Shown piece after piece: positions 1 through 8,921 of a DNA stretch of 64,000 nt. The translations under genes were made by a program, and so were the position numbers. The notes beneath the pieces were generated by a model. That model worked only from the letters and a program-made list of their open reading frames with translations, did not search any database and had not been told where the DNA came from. The number at the start of each line of letters is the position of its first letter. The stretch's first letter is position 1. The stretch comes from Afipia sp. (lineage in GTDB: Bacteria; Pseudomonadota; Alphaproteobacteria; Rhizobiales; Xanthobacteraceae): assembly GCA_017308595.1 (NCBI GenBank), contig JAFKER010000008.1:1-64000 (forward strand), given 5' to 3'.

Positions 1-30
1 TTATGCCGCCAATCTCACCGCAACGTGCGA

Positions 31-1116
31 TCAGCTACGCAACCCGGACCAGCTCCGCCGATCACACGTTGCTCCACCCGCGCCAGACGGCGTAAAATCC
101 GCCGAGACTCTAATCGCCGCCGGATGAAAGTTCAGTGGCAGGTCACCGGGATAAAGGTATAGGTCGTCTCCGTTTGCATTGTGCCAGCGCAGGCAGTCGA
201 ATTCGGGAGCAAAAAACTCCAGATTTGAGATTGTGAGCTTTGTAGCTTCGCGATCGAGCATGCGAGTGGCAGACGACCGCTCTTCGCCCGCTCGTTTGTG
301 GCGTTCGGCAGTCAGATCCCAAATTTTCTCGGAGTTCGACAGTGTGAAGAAAGCCTGCTCGACAGCGCGCCAAGCAGAGCTTGCGGGACCATCGAGAGGG
401 AATGTTCCTTCTAACCACGATTCATCTCGCGCGTCTTCCGCCTCTTTTAGGGAAAGGCGTGCTGTATTCAGGTCGGAAATGACCGCTGATGCGGTCTGCG
501 ATAGTTCAGTCGAACGTGATTCAGCTTTCCGGATTCGTCGACCGAATAGGAATCGAAATGGTGAGGCTCGCCATTTGCGCAGGTTCGATTGTGTCTGAGT
601 TATTTCATTGCGGCAGTTTTCTACGGCCTTAGTGTTGTCCGAAACCTCTCGTTGGAATCGGGCAACCATTCCCTCGGCTTGACGATGCCGACTATTCGCT
701 TCCGCGATGAGATTCCGGAGATCCATAAGATGGGGGCTGGTTAGATCACTCGTTGCTGACGAACCTAGCGTTGTCATCCTGGGAGGTGGAGGAGGCTCCG
801 GCTCGTCACGCCTTCCGAATGCTCGCTGCACTATTCTTTGGTGAAGGTGATCGAGTGTTTTTTGCGCTTCCGGGTCACCGTTGGCCGAAGGCCACTGGTC
901 TATGGGTTGCTGTGTCCGTGAGGAGGGTGACTCTCTAAGGGAAAAACGGGTCGAGAAGCCTGAACCGGGAATCCCGATGTTTGCCATAGGCCCACCACGG
1001 CCGCCGAGCGTCACGCTAGCTCCTCGCATGCCGATAGTTGCAGATACACCTGAAGCCGAAAAATTCAGGCGAAAGCCCGGGAAGATGGAAACGCGCTTTT
1101 GAAAGCGTATGCCCAT
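31..1116 (-). CDS. DUF4236 domain protein with coiled-coil middle
   Basis: The 361-residue product begins with a glycine-rich block (residues 1-55: MGIRFQKR, FPGFRLNFSASGVS, then repeated G/S/T turns) typical of DUF4236, a family of unknown function. Residues about 130-245 are rich in charged heptads (RNLIAEANSRHRQAEG onward) and look like a coiled coil. No signal peptide or catalytic motif is visible. The ATG overlaps the TAA of the upstream glycosyltransferase remnant (TAATG), so translation may be coupled by accident. Base composition is visibly more AT-rich than the rest of the window and codon use differs, which suggests transfer. After the TGA at 31-33 the same frame stays open to a TAA at the window start, so the true C-terminus could be longer if the TGA is read through. 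The family call rests on the N-terminus only. Confidence 0.72.
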   Translation of the reverse strand: MGIRFQKRVSIFPGFRLNFSASGVSATIGMRGASVTLGGRGGPMANIGIPGSGFSTRFSLRESPSSRTQQPIDQWPSANGDPEAQKTLDHLHQRIVQRAFGRRDEPEPPPPPRMTTLGSSATSDLTSPHLMDLRNLIAEANSRHRQAEGMVARFQREVSDNTKAVENCRNEITQTQSNLRKWRASPFRFLFGRRIRKAESRSTELSQTASAVISDLNTARLSLKEAEDARDESWLEGTFPLDGPASSAWRAVEQAFFTLSNSEKIWDLTAERHKRAGEERSSATRMLDREATKLTISNLEFFAPEFDCLRWHNANGDDLYLYPGDLPLNFHPAAIRVSADFTPSGAGGATCDRRSWSGLRS

Positions 1117-2777
1117 TACATGGCCCTTAGTGTTGCGATGGAGTTGCGATGAACTTGTCGATCAACCAGCGAATTGGCCTTAAGTATCCATAAAAACGGA
1201 TGAATTTCTACTTCTTGACACGGGCGCATCCAGCCCTTCATCCACCGCGAGCGCTGGCGCAGCCATGCGCCGAACCGGGCAGGCGCTTCCTCATAGGTGG
1301 TTGATGGAAACATCACGCTCCGATAGCCGAATCGCGCCAGCCGGAAACCGAGATCGGCATCCTCCGTAACATTGTAGGGGTCCCAACCGCCGACCTCGCG
1401 AAGCGTGCTGGTACGGAAATGGTTGGACGATCCGCCGAGCGGCAGCGGCATTTCGAAGTTGGAAAAGCCTTGCAGGAAGACGTCGAACTGTCCGGCATAT
1501 TCGGCGGTGAACATGCGGGGCAGCCAGCCATCGGCTGTATTATCGATGCACAGACTTGCCTGAGCGCAAACAACCTCCAATCCGTGCGTGCGGAAAACAT
1601 CGAGAGCGTCCCGCAACTGGTTCGGGTCGGGCCGGTCTTCAGCGTCGAACACCGTGATGAAGGTGCCACGCGCGAAGGTCAGCGCGCAGTTGAGGGCTTT
1701 GGGTTTGGTTTTCGGCCCAGCAGTTGGCGCGATGATCACCTGGACATGCGGCATCGGACCGAGACGCGCGATCGCTATCCGCGTCTGTAGATCATCCGCT
1801 TCGATGACGAGTTTGATGTCGAGTTTCTCGTGCGGATAGTCGAGCGCATGAATGTATTGCATCAGCGGCGCGACGGAGGAAGCCTCGCGGTAGAGAGCTG
1901 CGACCACCGTGTAGATCGGAAGCTGGCTGTTGTGCAGGCGCTGCAACCTTGGACCGCGTTTGATTGCGGAGAAGCATCCGGCAAGCCGCAGACTGGTAAA
2001 GAGCAGAAACCAGATGGCGAGAAGCACGCCGCAGATATCCATCACCAGCATCGGGGCGAGCGTCATGAGTGCGGCTGGGCCTGCAAGCCGCAAGAGGTAT
2101 CGCAACAGGCGAGAGGGCCGGCCTTGCGAGTTGGAGAGAGGAGCCGCCGACAGGTGCGGAAAACGCACGGCAAGGCTTTCCGCCGCGACACCGGCGAGTA
2201 CATCGCCAGAGTGATATTCGAGATAGGCGTTGAAGCGCGCGACCGGCGCGAGGCGAATGCGCGAGCGAAGCGAGGGATATTGCGTAACCAGTCGGGCGAT
2301 ACGCCGCGCGCTGTATCCGTGCGGGGCCGAAACATAGACGAGTTCGCCGTGTTGCCGGATTGGCAGAATGCCGTGCCGCGCGCACAGGTGGATAGCGGTG
2401 CGGGGCAGAAGACAATCGGCGGGACTGACATCTTCCAGAGTCTCGATGCCTATCCCGGTATGGGCGGCAAGGTATTCGAGATAGGCTTCTTCGCTGATCA
2501 CTCCCCATTGGATCAGCACCCGATCCGCGCCGATGCCGATATCCTTGCTCCGTTGCTCAGCCGCTGCGAGCAGTGCCGGGGCCAGGATATGCCGCAGACA
2601 ATCAAGCTCTGCGGCAGGGCCAGGTTCGCGATAGCCGGGATGGTTGTCGTTCTGGGATCGCTGCAATCCCAGAAAGCTGGTGAGGGACGCGGTCAAAGTC
2701 CGGGCAGTCGCCGTCAGGCTGGCAAACCGCTGCAGCCTCGGTTCCCCGGTCTCGCCTGCCCGCCCAGCCACGGTCAT
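1116..2777 (-). pseudogene. GT2 glycosyltransferase, C-terminally truncated
   Basis: The visible product has 553 residues from the ATG at 2777, chosen because the open frame further upstream overlaps the divergent secreted-protein gene. Residues about 60-190 resemble the N-terminal domain of GspE/PilB ATPases, a known fusion in rhizobial glycosyltransferases. A hydrophobic segment lies at about 229-262. The GT2 core follows, with the DxD-like DAED at 378-381, TED at 471-473 and QRSRW at 508-512. Family members then continue into several membrane helices. Here the expected sequence stops at about residue 518 (nucleotide 1225) and a 35-residue AT-rich tail leads to a stop. All catalytic motifs remain, so activity is possible, but the missing membrane part suggests a broken gene. 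Confidence 0.7.
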
Positions 2778-2859
2778 TTGACCGTTACCCCACGCCACAA
2801 ACGCACTCGAATCGTCCCGCGGATGGTCTATAAGACCGAGCACGCGGAACCCCCAGCCA

Positions 2860-3792
2860 ATGCAACCACAGATGGTACGCCCCTTCAATGTCCGATTGCG
2901 CCGAGCTGTCAGCACAGCCGGGGGTGTTTTCGTGGCTTTGATCTGGATGTCCGTGGCATCCGTGTTCGCGCAGGGGGCGGCGCCAGCCGCAAAGCCGGAA
3001 CAGGCCGCGATCTCGCAGCCGGCGGCACCGCAGGCCGTTCCGGGTTTCTGGGATCCGCGGCGGAGGCCCGACCGGCCGGATTTGTCGCGGCTGACCGTGA
3101 TCCGCTTTCTCACCGAGACGGATTATCCGCCGTTTAACTTCACCGGGCCCGACGGCAATCCGGCGGGTTTCAATGTCGATCTGGCACGATTGATCTGCGA
3201 AGAGATCAAGGTCGCGTGCACGATCCAGATGCGGCGGTTTGAGACGCTGGTGGATGCGATCAACGGCAATCGCGGCGATGCCATTATTGCGTCGCTGGCC
3301 GTGACGCCCCAGCTTCGCGCCAAGCTCGATTTCAGCGATCCCTATTATCGCGCGCCGGCCCGTTTCGTGTCACGGCGGGACGCGGTGATGGCGGAGGTTC
3401 GCCCGGAATATCTCGAGGGAAAGAAGATTGGCGCGATCGCGGGCTCGTCGCATGAGGCCTATCTGAAAACCCTGTTCACCGATGCGCAGCTTGTCAGTTT
3501 CCCAAATGATGAATCGCTTCGGCTTGCGCTGCGCCGGGGTGAAGTCGATTTCATTTTTGGCGATGCGATTTCGCTGGCATTCTGGGTCAACGGCACGGAT
3601 TCCGGCGACTGCTGCGCCTTCAGCGGTGGTCCCTTCATCGAGAGCCGTTATTTCGGCGAAGGCATCAGTATCGGCGTCAAGCGGGGCAATGATGTGCTGC
3701 GACAGGCGTTGAACTGGGCGATGTTCCGGCTCTGGGAAAAAGGCCGCTACACCGATCTGTGGCTGCGCTATTTCTCGGTCAGTCCGTTCTAA
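2860..3792 (+). CDS. Family 3 extracellular solute-binding protein
   Basis: The 310-residue protein has an N-terminal signal peptide (basic residues 12-15, hydrophobic 20-36, cleavage near AQG-A at about 39). A type II periplasmic binding fold of the amino-acid ABC transporter family (SBP_bac_3) follows: RFLTETDYPPFNFTG near the mature start, then the GFNVDLARLICE and ASLAVTPQLRAKLDFS blocks, and FGDAISLAFW in lobe 2. No permease or ATPase gene is adjacent, so it may be an orphan binding or sensing protein. The substrate cannot be read from sequence. The start is uncertain: an in-frame ATG at 2872 would also leave an intact signal peptide. It is divergent from the truncated glycosyltransferase, with about 80 bp between starts. 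Confidence 0.85.
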   Translation: MQPQMVRPFNVRLRRAVSTAGGVFVALIWMSVASVFAQGAAPAAKPEQAAISQPAAPQAVPGFWDPRRRPDRPDLSRLTVIRFLTETDYPPFNFTGPDGNPAGFNVDLARLICEEIKVACTIQMRRFETLVDAINGNRGDAIIASLAVTPQLRAKLDFSDPYYRAPARFVSRRDAVMAEVRPEYLEGKKIGAIAGSSHEAYLKTLFTDAQLVSFPNDESLRLALRRGEVDFIFGDAISLAFWVNGTDSGDCCAFSGGPFIESRYFGEGISIGVKRGNDVLRQALNWAMFRLWEKGRYTDLWLRYFSVSPF

Positions 3793-3806
3793 TACCGGAC
3801 ATTGCA

Positions 3807-4457
3807 ATGACTCTGACACGAACGGCGAAAATCAAGCGAACCGCCGCGGCGATCCTTGCGCTGCTGGGCTGGGCGACGCTTGTGCGTCAGTTCTATTTTT
3901 CGATGATGGCCAGCGGCGTGATGGGAATCTCGCAAACCGAGGGCATCGTTCGCTTCTTCTCTTATTTCACGGTCCAGACCAACATTCTCGCCGCACTGGT
4001 ACTGACGGCATTCGCGATCAAGACCGGCCCGGAGGAATGGCTGGTGCATCCCTTCGTCCGGTCGGCCGTCGCGACCTATATCCTGATGGTCGGGATCATC
4101 TACGACACTGTCCTGCGCCCGCTCGAGCCGCTGCAAAACATGCTGTCGTTCACGAATCTCGTGATGCATTACGCCATGCCGCTCGCCTATCTGGCGTTCT
4201 GGCTGGCATGTGTCCGCAAGGCGGGGCTGCGCTGGTATGATCCGCTGCTCTGGCTGATCTATCCGCTGTTCTATCTCGGTTTTGTGCTGGTGCGCGGAAA
4301 GATGTCCGGCTTCTATCCGTACCCCTTTATCGACGCCAAGACCTTGGGTTATGCAGGGGTTGCGGCTAATACAGCCGGATTGCTGGTCGTCTGCGCTGCG
4401 ATCGGCTTCTGTCTGGTCATGATCGGCTGGTGGCTCTCGCGCCGTCAACCTGTCTGA
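3807..4457 (+). CDS. Pr6Pr family integral membrane protein
   Basis: This 216-residue polytopic membrane protein has about six hydrophobic segments. The pattern [15 protein letters not shown], then [24 protein letters not shown], then a C-terminal [13 protein letters not shown] block matches the Pr6Pr family, whose function is not established. The ATG at 3807 is preferred over an upstream in-frame ATG at 3759 because the latter lies inside the previous gene and adds non-membrane residues. It sits 14 bp after the solute-binding protein gene and 40 bp before lysK, so the three may be co-transcribed. Confidence 0.78.
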   Translation: MTLTRTAKIKRTAAAILALLGWATLVRQFYFSMMASGVMGISQTEGIVRFFSYFTVQTNILAALVLTAFAIKTGPEEWLVHPFVRSAVATYILMVGIIYDTVLRPLEPLQNMLSFTNLVMHYAMPLAYLAFWLACVRKAGLRWYDPLLWLIYPLFYLGFVLVRGKMSGFYPYPFIDAKTLGYAGVAANTAGLLVVCAAIGFCLVMIGWWLSRRQPV

Positions 4458-4497
4458 ACCAGGCCTCATTCCAGAATTACGCTGCGCGGAGATCGTG

Positions 4498-6138
4498 ATG
4501 TCGACCGAAATGCCTTTGACCGCGAGTGACCTGAAGGCGCTTGCCGAACAATCCAACGCCTGGCCGTTCGAGCAGGCGAAGCAGATTGTCGCGCGGTTGA
4601 AGAAAAAGCCGAAAGATGAGGTGCTGTTCGAGACCGGCTATGGTCCGTCGGGCCTGCCGCACATCGGTACCTTTGGCGAGGTGGCGCGCACCACCATGGT
4701 GCGCCATGCCTTCCGCGTGCTGACGGAGGACAAGATCAAGACGCGGCTGCTCGCGTTCTCGGACGATATGGACGGCCTGCGCAAGGTGCCGGACAATGTG
4801 CCGAACAAGGAGATGCTGGAGCAGGATCTCGGCAAGCCGCTGACGCAGGTGCGTGATCCGTTCGGCACGCATCCGAGTTTCGGTGAGCATAATAATGCGC
4901 GGTTGCGCGCCTTCCTCGACACGTTCGGATTCGATTACGAATTCGCCTCATCGACGCAGTATTACAAGTCGGGCCGGTTCGACGCGACGCTGCTCAAGAT
5001 GCTCGAGAACATCGACAAGGTGATGGCGATCATGCTGCCGTCGCTGCGCGAGGAGCGTGCCGCGACCTATTCCCCCTTCCTGCCGATCTCGCCGCGCACC
5101 GGCGTGGTGTTGCAAGTACCGATCGTTGAACACGATGCCAAGGCGGGGACGGTGTCCTACGACGATCCAGATACCAAGGAGCGCATCACCGTTCCGGTCA
5201 CCGGCGGCCACTGCAAGCTGCAGTGGAAGCCCGACTGGGCGATGCGCTGGGTCGCGCTTGGCGTCGATTATGAAATGGCGGGTAAGGATCTGATCGACTC
5301 GGTCAAGCTGTCAGGCAAGATCTGTACGGCGCTCGGCGGGACGCCGCCGGAAGGCTTCAACTACGAGCTGTTCCTCGACGACAAGGGCCAGAAGATTTCC
5401 AAGTCGAAGGGCAACGGCCTCACCATCGACGAATGGTTGCGTTATGCGTCTCCGGAATCGCTGTCGCTGTTCATGTATCGCGAGCCGAAGGCGGCGAAGC
5501 GGCTGTATTTCGATGTCATTCCGCGCAACGTCGATGACTATCAGCAGTTCGTCGATGGCTATTCGCGTCAGGATGGCAAGCAGCGCCTCAGCAACCCGGT
5601 CTGGCATATCCATGCGGGCAATCCGCCGCTGGGCGATATGCCGGTGACGTTCCAGTTGCTGCTGACGCTGGTGTCGTCGTCGAATGCCGAGAATGCTGAA
5701 ACGTTGTGGGGCTTCATCGGCCGCTATCGTCCGGGCGTGACGCCACAGACGCATCCGAAGCTCGATGCGATGGTCGGCTACGCGATTAACTACTATCGCG
5801 ATTTCGTCGCGCCCTCGAAGACCTTCCGTGAACCGACCGACAGCGAGCGCGCGGCATTGACCGATCTGCGCAACGCGCTGGCGGAATTGCCTGCGGATGC
5901 GTCGGCCGAAGACATCCAGAACGTGGTCTACGAGATCGGCCGCCGCGAGCCGTTCCTCGATCACAAGAAGGCAGGGAAGGATGGCCGTCCGGGCGTATCG
6001 CTGGATTGGTTCAACATGCTCTATCAGGTACTGCTCGGTCAGGAGAAAGGTCCGCGCTTCGGATCATTTGTCGCCGTGTATGGTGTGTCGAACGCTATCG
6101 CGATGATCGATGCGGCCTTGAAACGGGCGGCGGCCTAA
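4498..6138 (+). CDS. lysK: Lysyl-tRNA synthetase, class I
   Basis: The 546-residue enzyme charges tRNA-Lys with lysine in the cytoplasm. It is the class I (Rossmann-fold) form found in archaea and alphaproteobacteria, not the class II LysS. The nucleotide-binding motif [11 protein letters not shown] (HIGH equivalent) lies at about residues 48-58, and KISKSKGN (KMSKS equivalent) begins at residue 299. A GTG directly precedes the chosen ATG; both share the purine-rich GGAG at about 4487. Length fits the family. It is followed 21 bp later by ybaK, a tRNA-editing gene, which makes a translation-quality pair. A short stem (6129-6144) spans the stop codon. Confidence 0.96.
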   Translation: MSTEMPLTASDLKALAEQSNAWPFEQAKQIVARLKKKPKDEVLFETGYGPSGLPHIGTFGEVARTTMVRHAFRVLTEDKIKTRLLAFSDDMDGLRKVPDNVPNKEMLEQDLGKPLTQVRDPFGTHPSFGEHNNARLRAFLDTFGFDYEFASSTQYYKSGRFDATLLKMLENIDKVMAIMLPSLREERAATYSPFLPISPRTGVVLQVPIVEHDAKAGTVSYDDPDTKERITVPVTGGHCKLQWKPDWAMRWVALGVDYEMAGKDLIDSVKLSGKICTALGGTPPEGFNYELFLDDKGQKISKSKGNGLTIDEWLRYASPESLSLFMYREPKAAKRLYFDVIPRNVDDYQQFVDGYSRQDGKQRLSNPVWHIHAGNPPLGDMPVTFQLLLTLVSSSNAENAETLWGFIGRYRPGVTPQTHPKLDAMVGYAINYYRDFVAPSKTFREPTDSERAALTDLRNALAELPADASAEDIQNVVYEIGRREPFLDHKKAGKDGRPGVSLDWFNMLYQVLLGQEKGPRFGSFVAVYGVSNAIAMIDAALKRAAA

Positions 6139-6159
6139 GCCGCCGTTGCGGAGCGATCC

Positions 6160-6633
6160 ATGTCGAAGGTCACGCGCGCGACCAAGATGCTGGAGCAGGC
6201 GGGCGTCGCCTTCACGGTCCATACCTATGACTACGACGGCGATGCCGACCGGATCGGGTTGCAGGCTGCGGAGGCGCTCGGAGAAGATCCTTCGCGCGTG
6301 CTGAAATCGCTGATGGCGCTGGTCGATGGCAAGCCGGTCTGCGTGATCGTTCCGTCGGATCGCGAAGTGTCGATGAAGAAGCTGGCGGCGGCGTTCGGCG
6401 GAAAATCTGCGCAGATGATGAAGCCCGCCGATGCAGAGCGGCTCTCCGGTTACAAGGTCGGCGGGATCAGCCCGTTCGGGCAATCGAGGCCGCCGCGTGC
6501 AGCGATCGAAGAGCAGGCGATGGCGCACGACCTCGTTTATATCAATGGCGGACAGCGCGGTTTGCAGGTGCGGCTCGATCCGCGCGATGCCGCCAAGGTG
6601 CTCAGTGCAATTGTTGCGCCGCTGGTGGCGTGA
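6160..6633 (+). CDS. ybaK: YbaK/EbsC family aminoacyl-tRNA deacylase
   Basis: The 157-residue cytoplasmic protein matches YbaK, which hydrolyses misacylated Cys-tRNA(Pro). Features seen are the N-terminal TRATKMLEQAGVAFTVH, the conserved RVLKSLMALVDGKPV with the substrate-binding lysine, and the GYKVGGISPFGQSRPPRAAI block with the GxxSPFG motif. The length is normal. It lies directly downstream of lysK and converges with the S24 repressor gene, whose stop is 10 bp away. Confidence 0.94.
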   Translation: MSKVTRATKMLEQAGVAFTVHTYDYDGDADRIGLQAAEALGEDPSRVLKSLMALVDGKPVCVIVPSDREVSMKKLAAAFGGKSAQMMKPADAERLSGYKVGGISPFGQSRPPRAAIEEQAMAHDLVYINGGQRGLQVRLDPRDAAKVLSAIVAPLVA

Positions 6634-6642
6634 GGCTGAGCG

Positions 6643-7269
6643 TTACTGGCTCGCCCAGACAATGCGGGCGATCCATTCGACATTCTTGGCCTCGATCACG
6701 CGGTCCTTGTGCGCCGGATTGAGCGACTGCAACTCGATCACCTTCGCGGTGCGCCGCTTCAGTTCCTTGACCGTGACTTCGCCGTCTTTCGTTTTGACGA
6801 CCACGCGGTCGCCGCGGCGGATCGGTGAGCCCGGCGAAACAATAATGACGTCGCCATCGCGATAAGCGGGCTTCATCGAGTCGCCGGAAATCTCCAGCGC
6901 ATAGGCGTGCTCGTCATTGACCGACGGCAGGCCGACCTCGTCCCAGCCTTTGCCGACCGGAAAACCGCCATCGTCGAAATAGCCGCCTGCTCCTGCTTCG
7001 GCGAATCCGAGCAGCGGCACGGCCTGTACCGCACGAGCGGTGTCCTCGATCAGCTGCACGAAGGTATCGACGGTGGTGCCGGTCGCGGCCAATGCCTTCG
7101 CCACCGATTCAGTCGATGGCCAGCGCTCACGTCCATCCGGCGTGATGCGCTTCGATTTGTTGAATGTGGTGGGGTCGAGGCCCGCACGCTTGGCCAGCGC
7201 GGATGCCGAAAGGCCCGCACGTTCAGCGAGGCGATCGAGCGCATTCCAGATTTGATCATGGGTTAACAT
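6643..7269 (-). CDS. S24 (LexA/CI-like) helix-turn-helix repressor
   Basis: The 208-residue protein has an N-terminal DNA-binding domain (residues 5-75, with ALAKRAGLDPTTFNKSKR as the likely recognition region). A C-terminal S24 peptidase-like domain follows, with the candidate catalytic serine in EISGDSMKPAYRDGD (Ser131) and the candidate lysine in RVVVKTKDGEV (Lys159). An EAGAGG segment (91-96) between the domains offers an Ala-Gly bond of the type cut in LexA and phage repressors. It could therefore be a self-cleaving, damage-responsive repressor. No phage genes surround it and its targets are unknown. It is a conserved chromosomal gene in related genera as far as I recall. Confidence 0.85.
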   Translation of the reverse strand: MLTHDQIWNALDRLAERAGLSASALAKRAGLDPTTFNKSKRITPDGRERWPSTESVAKALAATGTTVDTFVQLIEDTARAVQAVPLLGFAEAGAGGYFDDGGFPVGKGWDEVGLPSVNDEHAYALEISGDSMKPAYRDGDVIIVSPGSPIRRGDRVVVKTKDGEVTVKELKRRTAKVIELQSLNPAHKDRVIEAKNVEWIARIVWASQ

Positions 7270-7485
7270 GGGGAGGCCGGGTGCTAGCCCAGCCGACCGG
7301 ACCGGGCAGTGAATTTTATCGGAAACTAGGAATTATTACCTTGAATCGTGCAGCAGCGCAATGCATGGCAATCCCGTTAACGCCGCCCTTGAAGTGGCTT
7401 GGATGCGCCGATACGGTCAGCTGGGCATCCGCCCAAGCCCCAAAAATTCCCGAACGAATTCAATAGCTAGCGAGAGCAGCCAACC

Positions 7486-7830
7486 GTGCCCACCATTTAC
7501 AAGATTTGTTCGGCCTCAGCCTGGCGCGAGGCCGAGCGGCAGGGTGCCTTTCGCGGCAGTGCCGACGACAAGCGCGACGGTTTTATCCACTTCTCCACGG
7601 CGTCTCAGGTGGCGGGGACGGTTGCGAAGCATTTCGCGGGGCAGCCGGGATTGTTTCTGATCGCGGTCGATAGCGACGTACTGGGCGATGCATTGAAATG
7701 GGAGCCTTCGCGCGGGGGCGAGTTGTTTCCGCATCTGTATGGTGAACTCGACACCGGTGAGGTGGTCGACATTCGCGACCTGCGTATGCGTTCCGATGGT
7801 TCGCACGATATCCCGGAGTTGGCCTCGTGA
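7486..7830 (+). CDS. DUF952 family protein
   Basis: The 114-residue small cytoplasmic protein carries the DUF952 signatures: IYKICSASAWREAERQG at the start, DGFIHFSTASQVAGT in the middle, and LKWEPSRGGELFPHLYGEL near the end. Function is unknown. The start is a GTG at 7486. Its stop overlaps the pyrD start by four bases (GTGA), so the two are translationally coupled, a common arrangement in this group. Confidence 0.9.
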   Translation: MPTIYKICSASAWREAERQGAFRGSADDKRDGFIHFSTASQVAGTVAKHFAGQPGLFLIAVDSDVLGDALKWEPSRGGELFPHLYGELDTGEVVDIRDLRMRSDGSHDIPELAS

Positions 7831-8921
7831 TCCGCGCTTTTGATTCCCTCACGTTGCCATTGCTGCGCCGTCTCGATCCGGAGGATGCGCATCGGCTGGC
7901 GATCGGCGGATTGCGCCTGCTGCCGCCGGGCAAGCCCCGCGCCAGCGATCCGAAACTCGCCGTGCGGGCGTTCGGCCTGAACTTTCCGAATCCTGTCGGC
8001 ATGGCGGCGGGTTTCGACAAGAATGCAGAAGCGCCGGACGCGCTGCTGAAGCTTGGGTTCGGCTTTGTCGAAATTGGATCGGTGACCCCGAAGCCGCAAG
8101 AGGGCAATCCGCGCCCGCGCCTGTTTCGGCTCGAGCAGGACTCCGGCGTCATCAACCGGATGGGTTTCAACAATGACGGCGCGGAAGCCGTGCTGCGCCG
8201 TCTCGCGACGCGTGCGCGGCATGGCGGCATTGTCGGCGTCAATGTCGGTGCTAACAAGGATTCGGCGGATCGCACCGCCGACTATGTCCGGCTGATCGAA
8301 CTGTTCGCGCCGGTGGCGAGCTATTTCACGGTCAATATCTCGTCGCCTAACACGCCGGGCCTGCGCAATCTGCAGCAGGCGGCTGCGCTGGATGATCTTC
8401 TGGCGCGCGTGATCGATGCGCGTGAGCGTGTCCGCAAGAATGCGGGCGACTCGCCGCTGCTGCTCAAGATCGCGCCGGATCTTACGCTGCAGGAACTGGA
8501 TGATGTGGTTCACATCGCACGCTCGCGCCGGGTCGACGGCATGATCGTCGCGAACACCACGTTGTCGCGGCCCGCAACATTGCGTGAAACGGTGAAGGCG
8601 AAGGAGCAGGGTGGCCTGTCCGGGCGGCCGTTGCTGCGGTTGTCGACGAGAATGGTCGCGGAGACCTATGTACGCGCTGAGGGCGCGTTCCCGCTGATCG
8701 GTGTCGGCGGTATCGACTCCGGCGGCGCGGCGCTGATGAAGATTCGCGCCGGCGCGACGCTGATCCAGCTATATTCGTCGCTGGTCTACAAGGGCCTGGG
8801 TCTTGTCGAGAGTATCAAGGCGGATCTCGTCTCCACGCTGCGGCGGACCGGACGGGACAGTCTCACCGAGATCGTCGGCGCGGATGCTCCGACAATTACC
8901 GCGGAGCCCTGGCCGGAGTAA
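7827..8921 (+). CDS. pyrD: Dihydroorotate dehydrogenase (quinone), class 2
   Basis: The 364-residue enzyme oxidises dihydroorotate to orotate in pyrimidine synthesis and passes electrons to membrane quinone. Class 2 features are an N-terminal helical extension (residues 1-45), GMAAGFDKNAEAPDALL, the catalytic-serine region NISSPNTPGLRNL, and the FMN-phosphate region LIGVGGIDSGG near 290. The start is GTG, overlapping DUF952. The last 26 bp overlap the 3' end of the convergent MATE gene. Confidence 0.96.
   Translation: MIRAFDSLTLPLLRRLDPEDAHRLAIGGLRLLPPGKPRASDPKLAVRAFGLNFPNPVGMAAGFDKNAEAPDALLKLGFGFVEIGSVTPKPQEGNPRPRLFRLEQDSGVINRMGFNNDGAEAVLRRLATRARHGGIVGVNVGANKDSADRTADYVRLIELFAPVASYFTVNISSPNTPGLRNLQQAAALDDLLARVIDARERVRKNAGDSPLLLKIAPDLTLQELDDVVHIARSRRVDGMIVANTTLSRPATLRETVKAKEQGGLSGRPLLRLSTRMVAETYVRAEGAFPLIGVGGIDSGGAALMKIRAGATLIQLYSSLVYKGLGLVESIKADLVSTLRRTGRDSLTEIVGADAPTITAEPWPE

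Noticed and set aside
1830..3137. 435-codon open frame on the + strand
   Set aside because: It is antisense to the glycosyltransferase, has no domain-like sequence and overlaps the solute-binding protein gene.
6643..7269. Prophage repressor marking a prophage
   Set aside because: The neighbours are conserved housekeeping genes, and no phage structural or integrase genes were seen.
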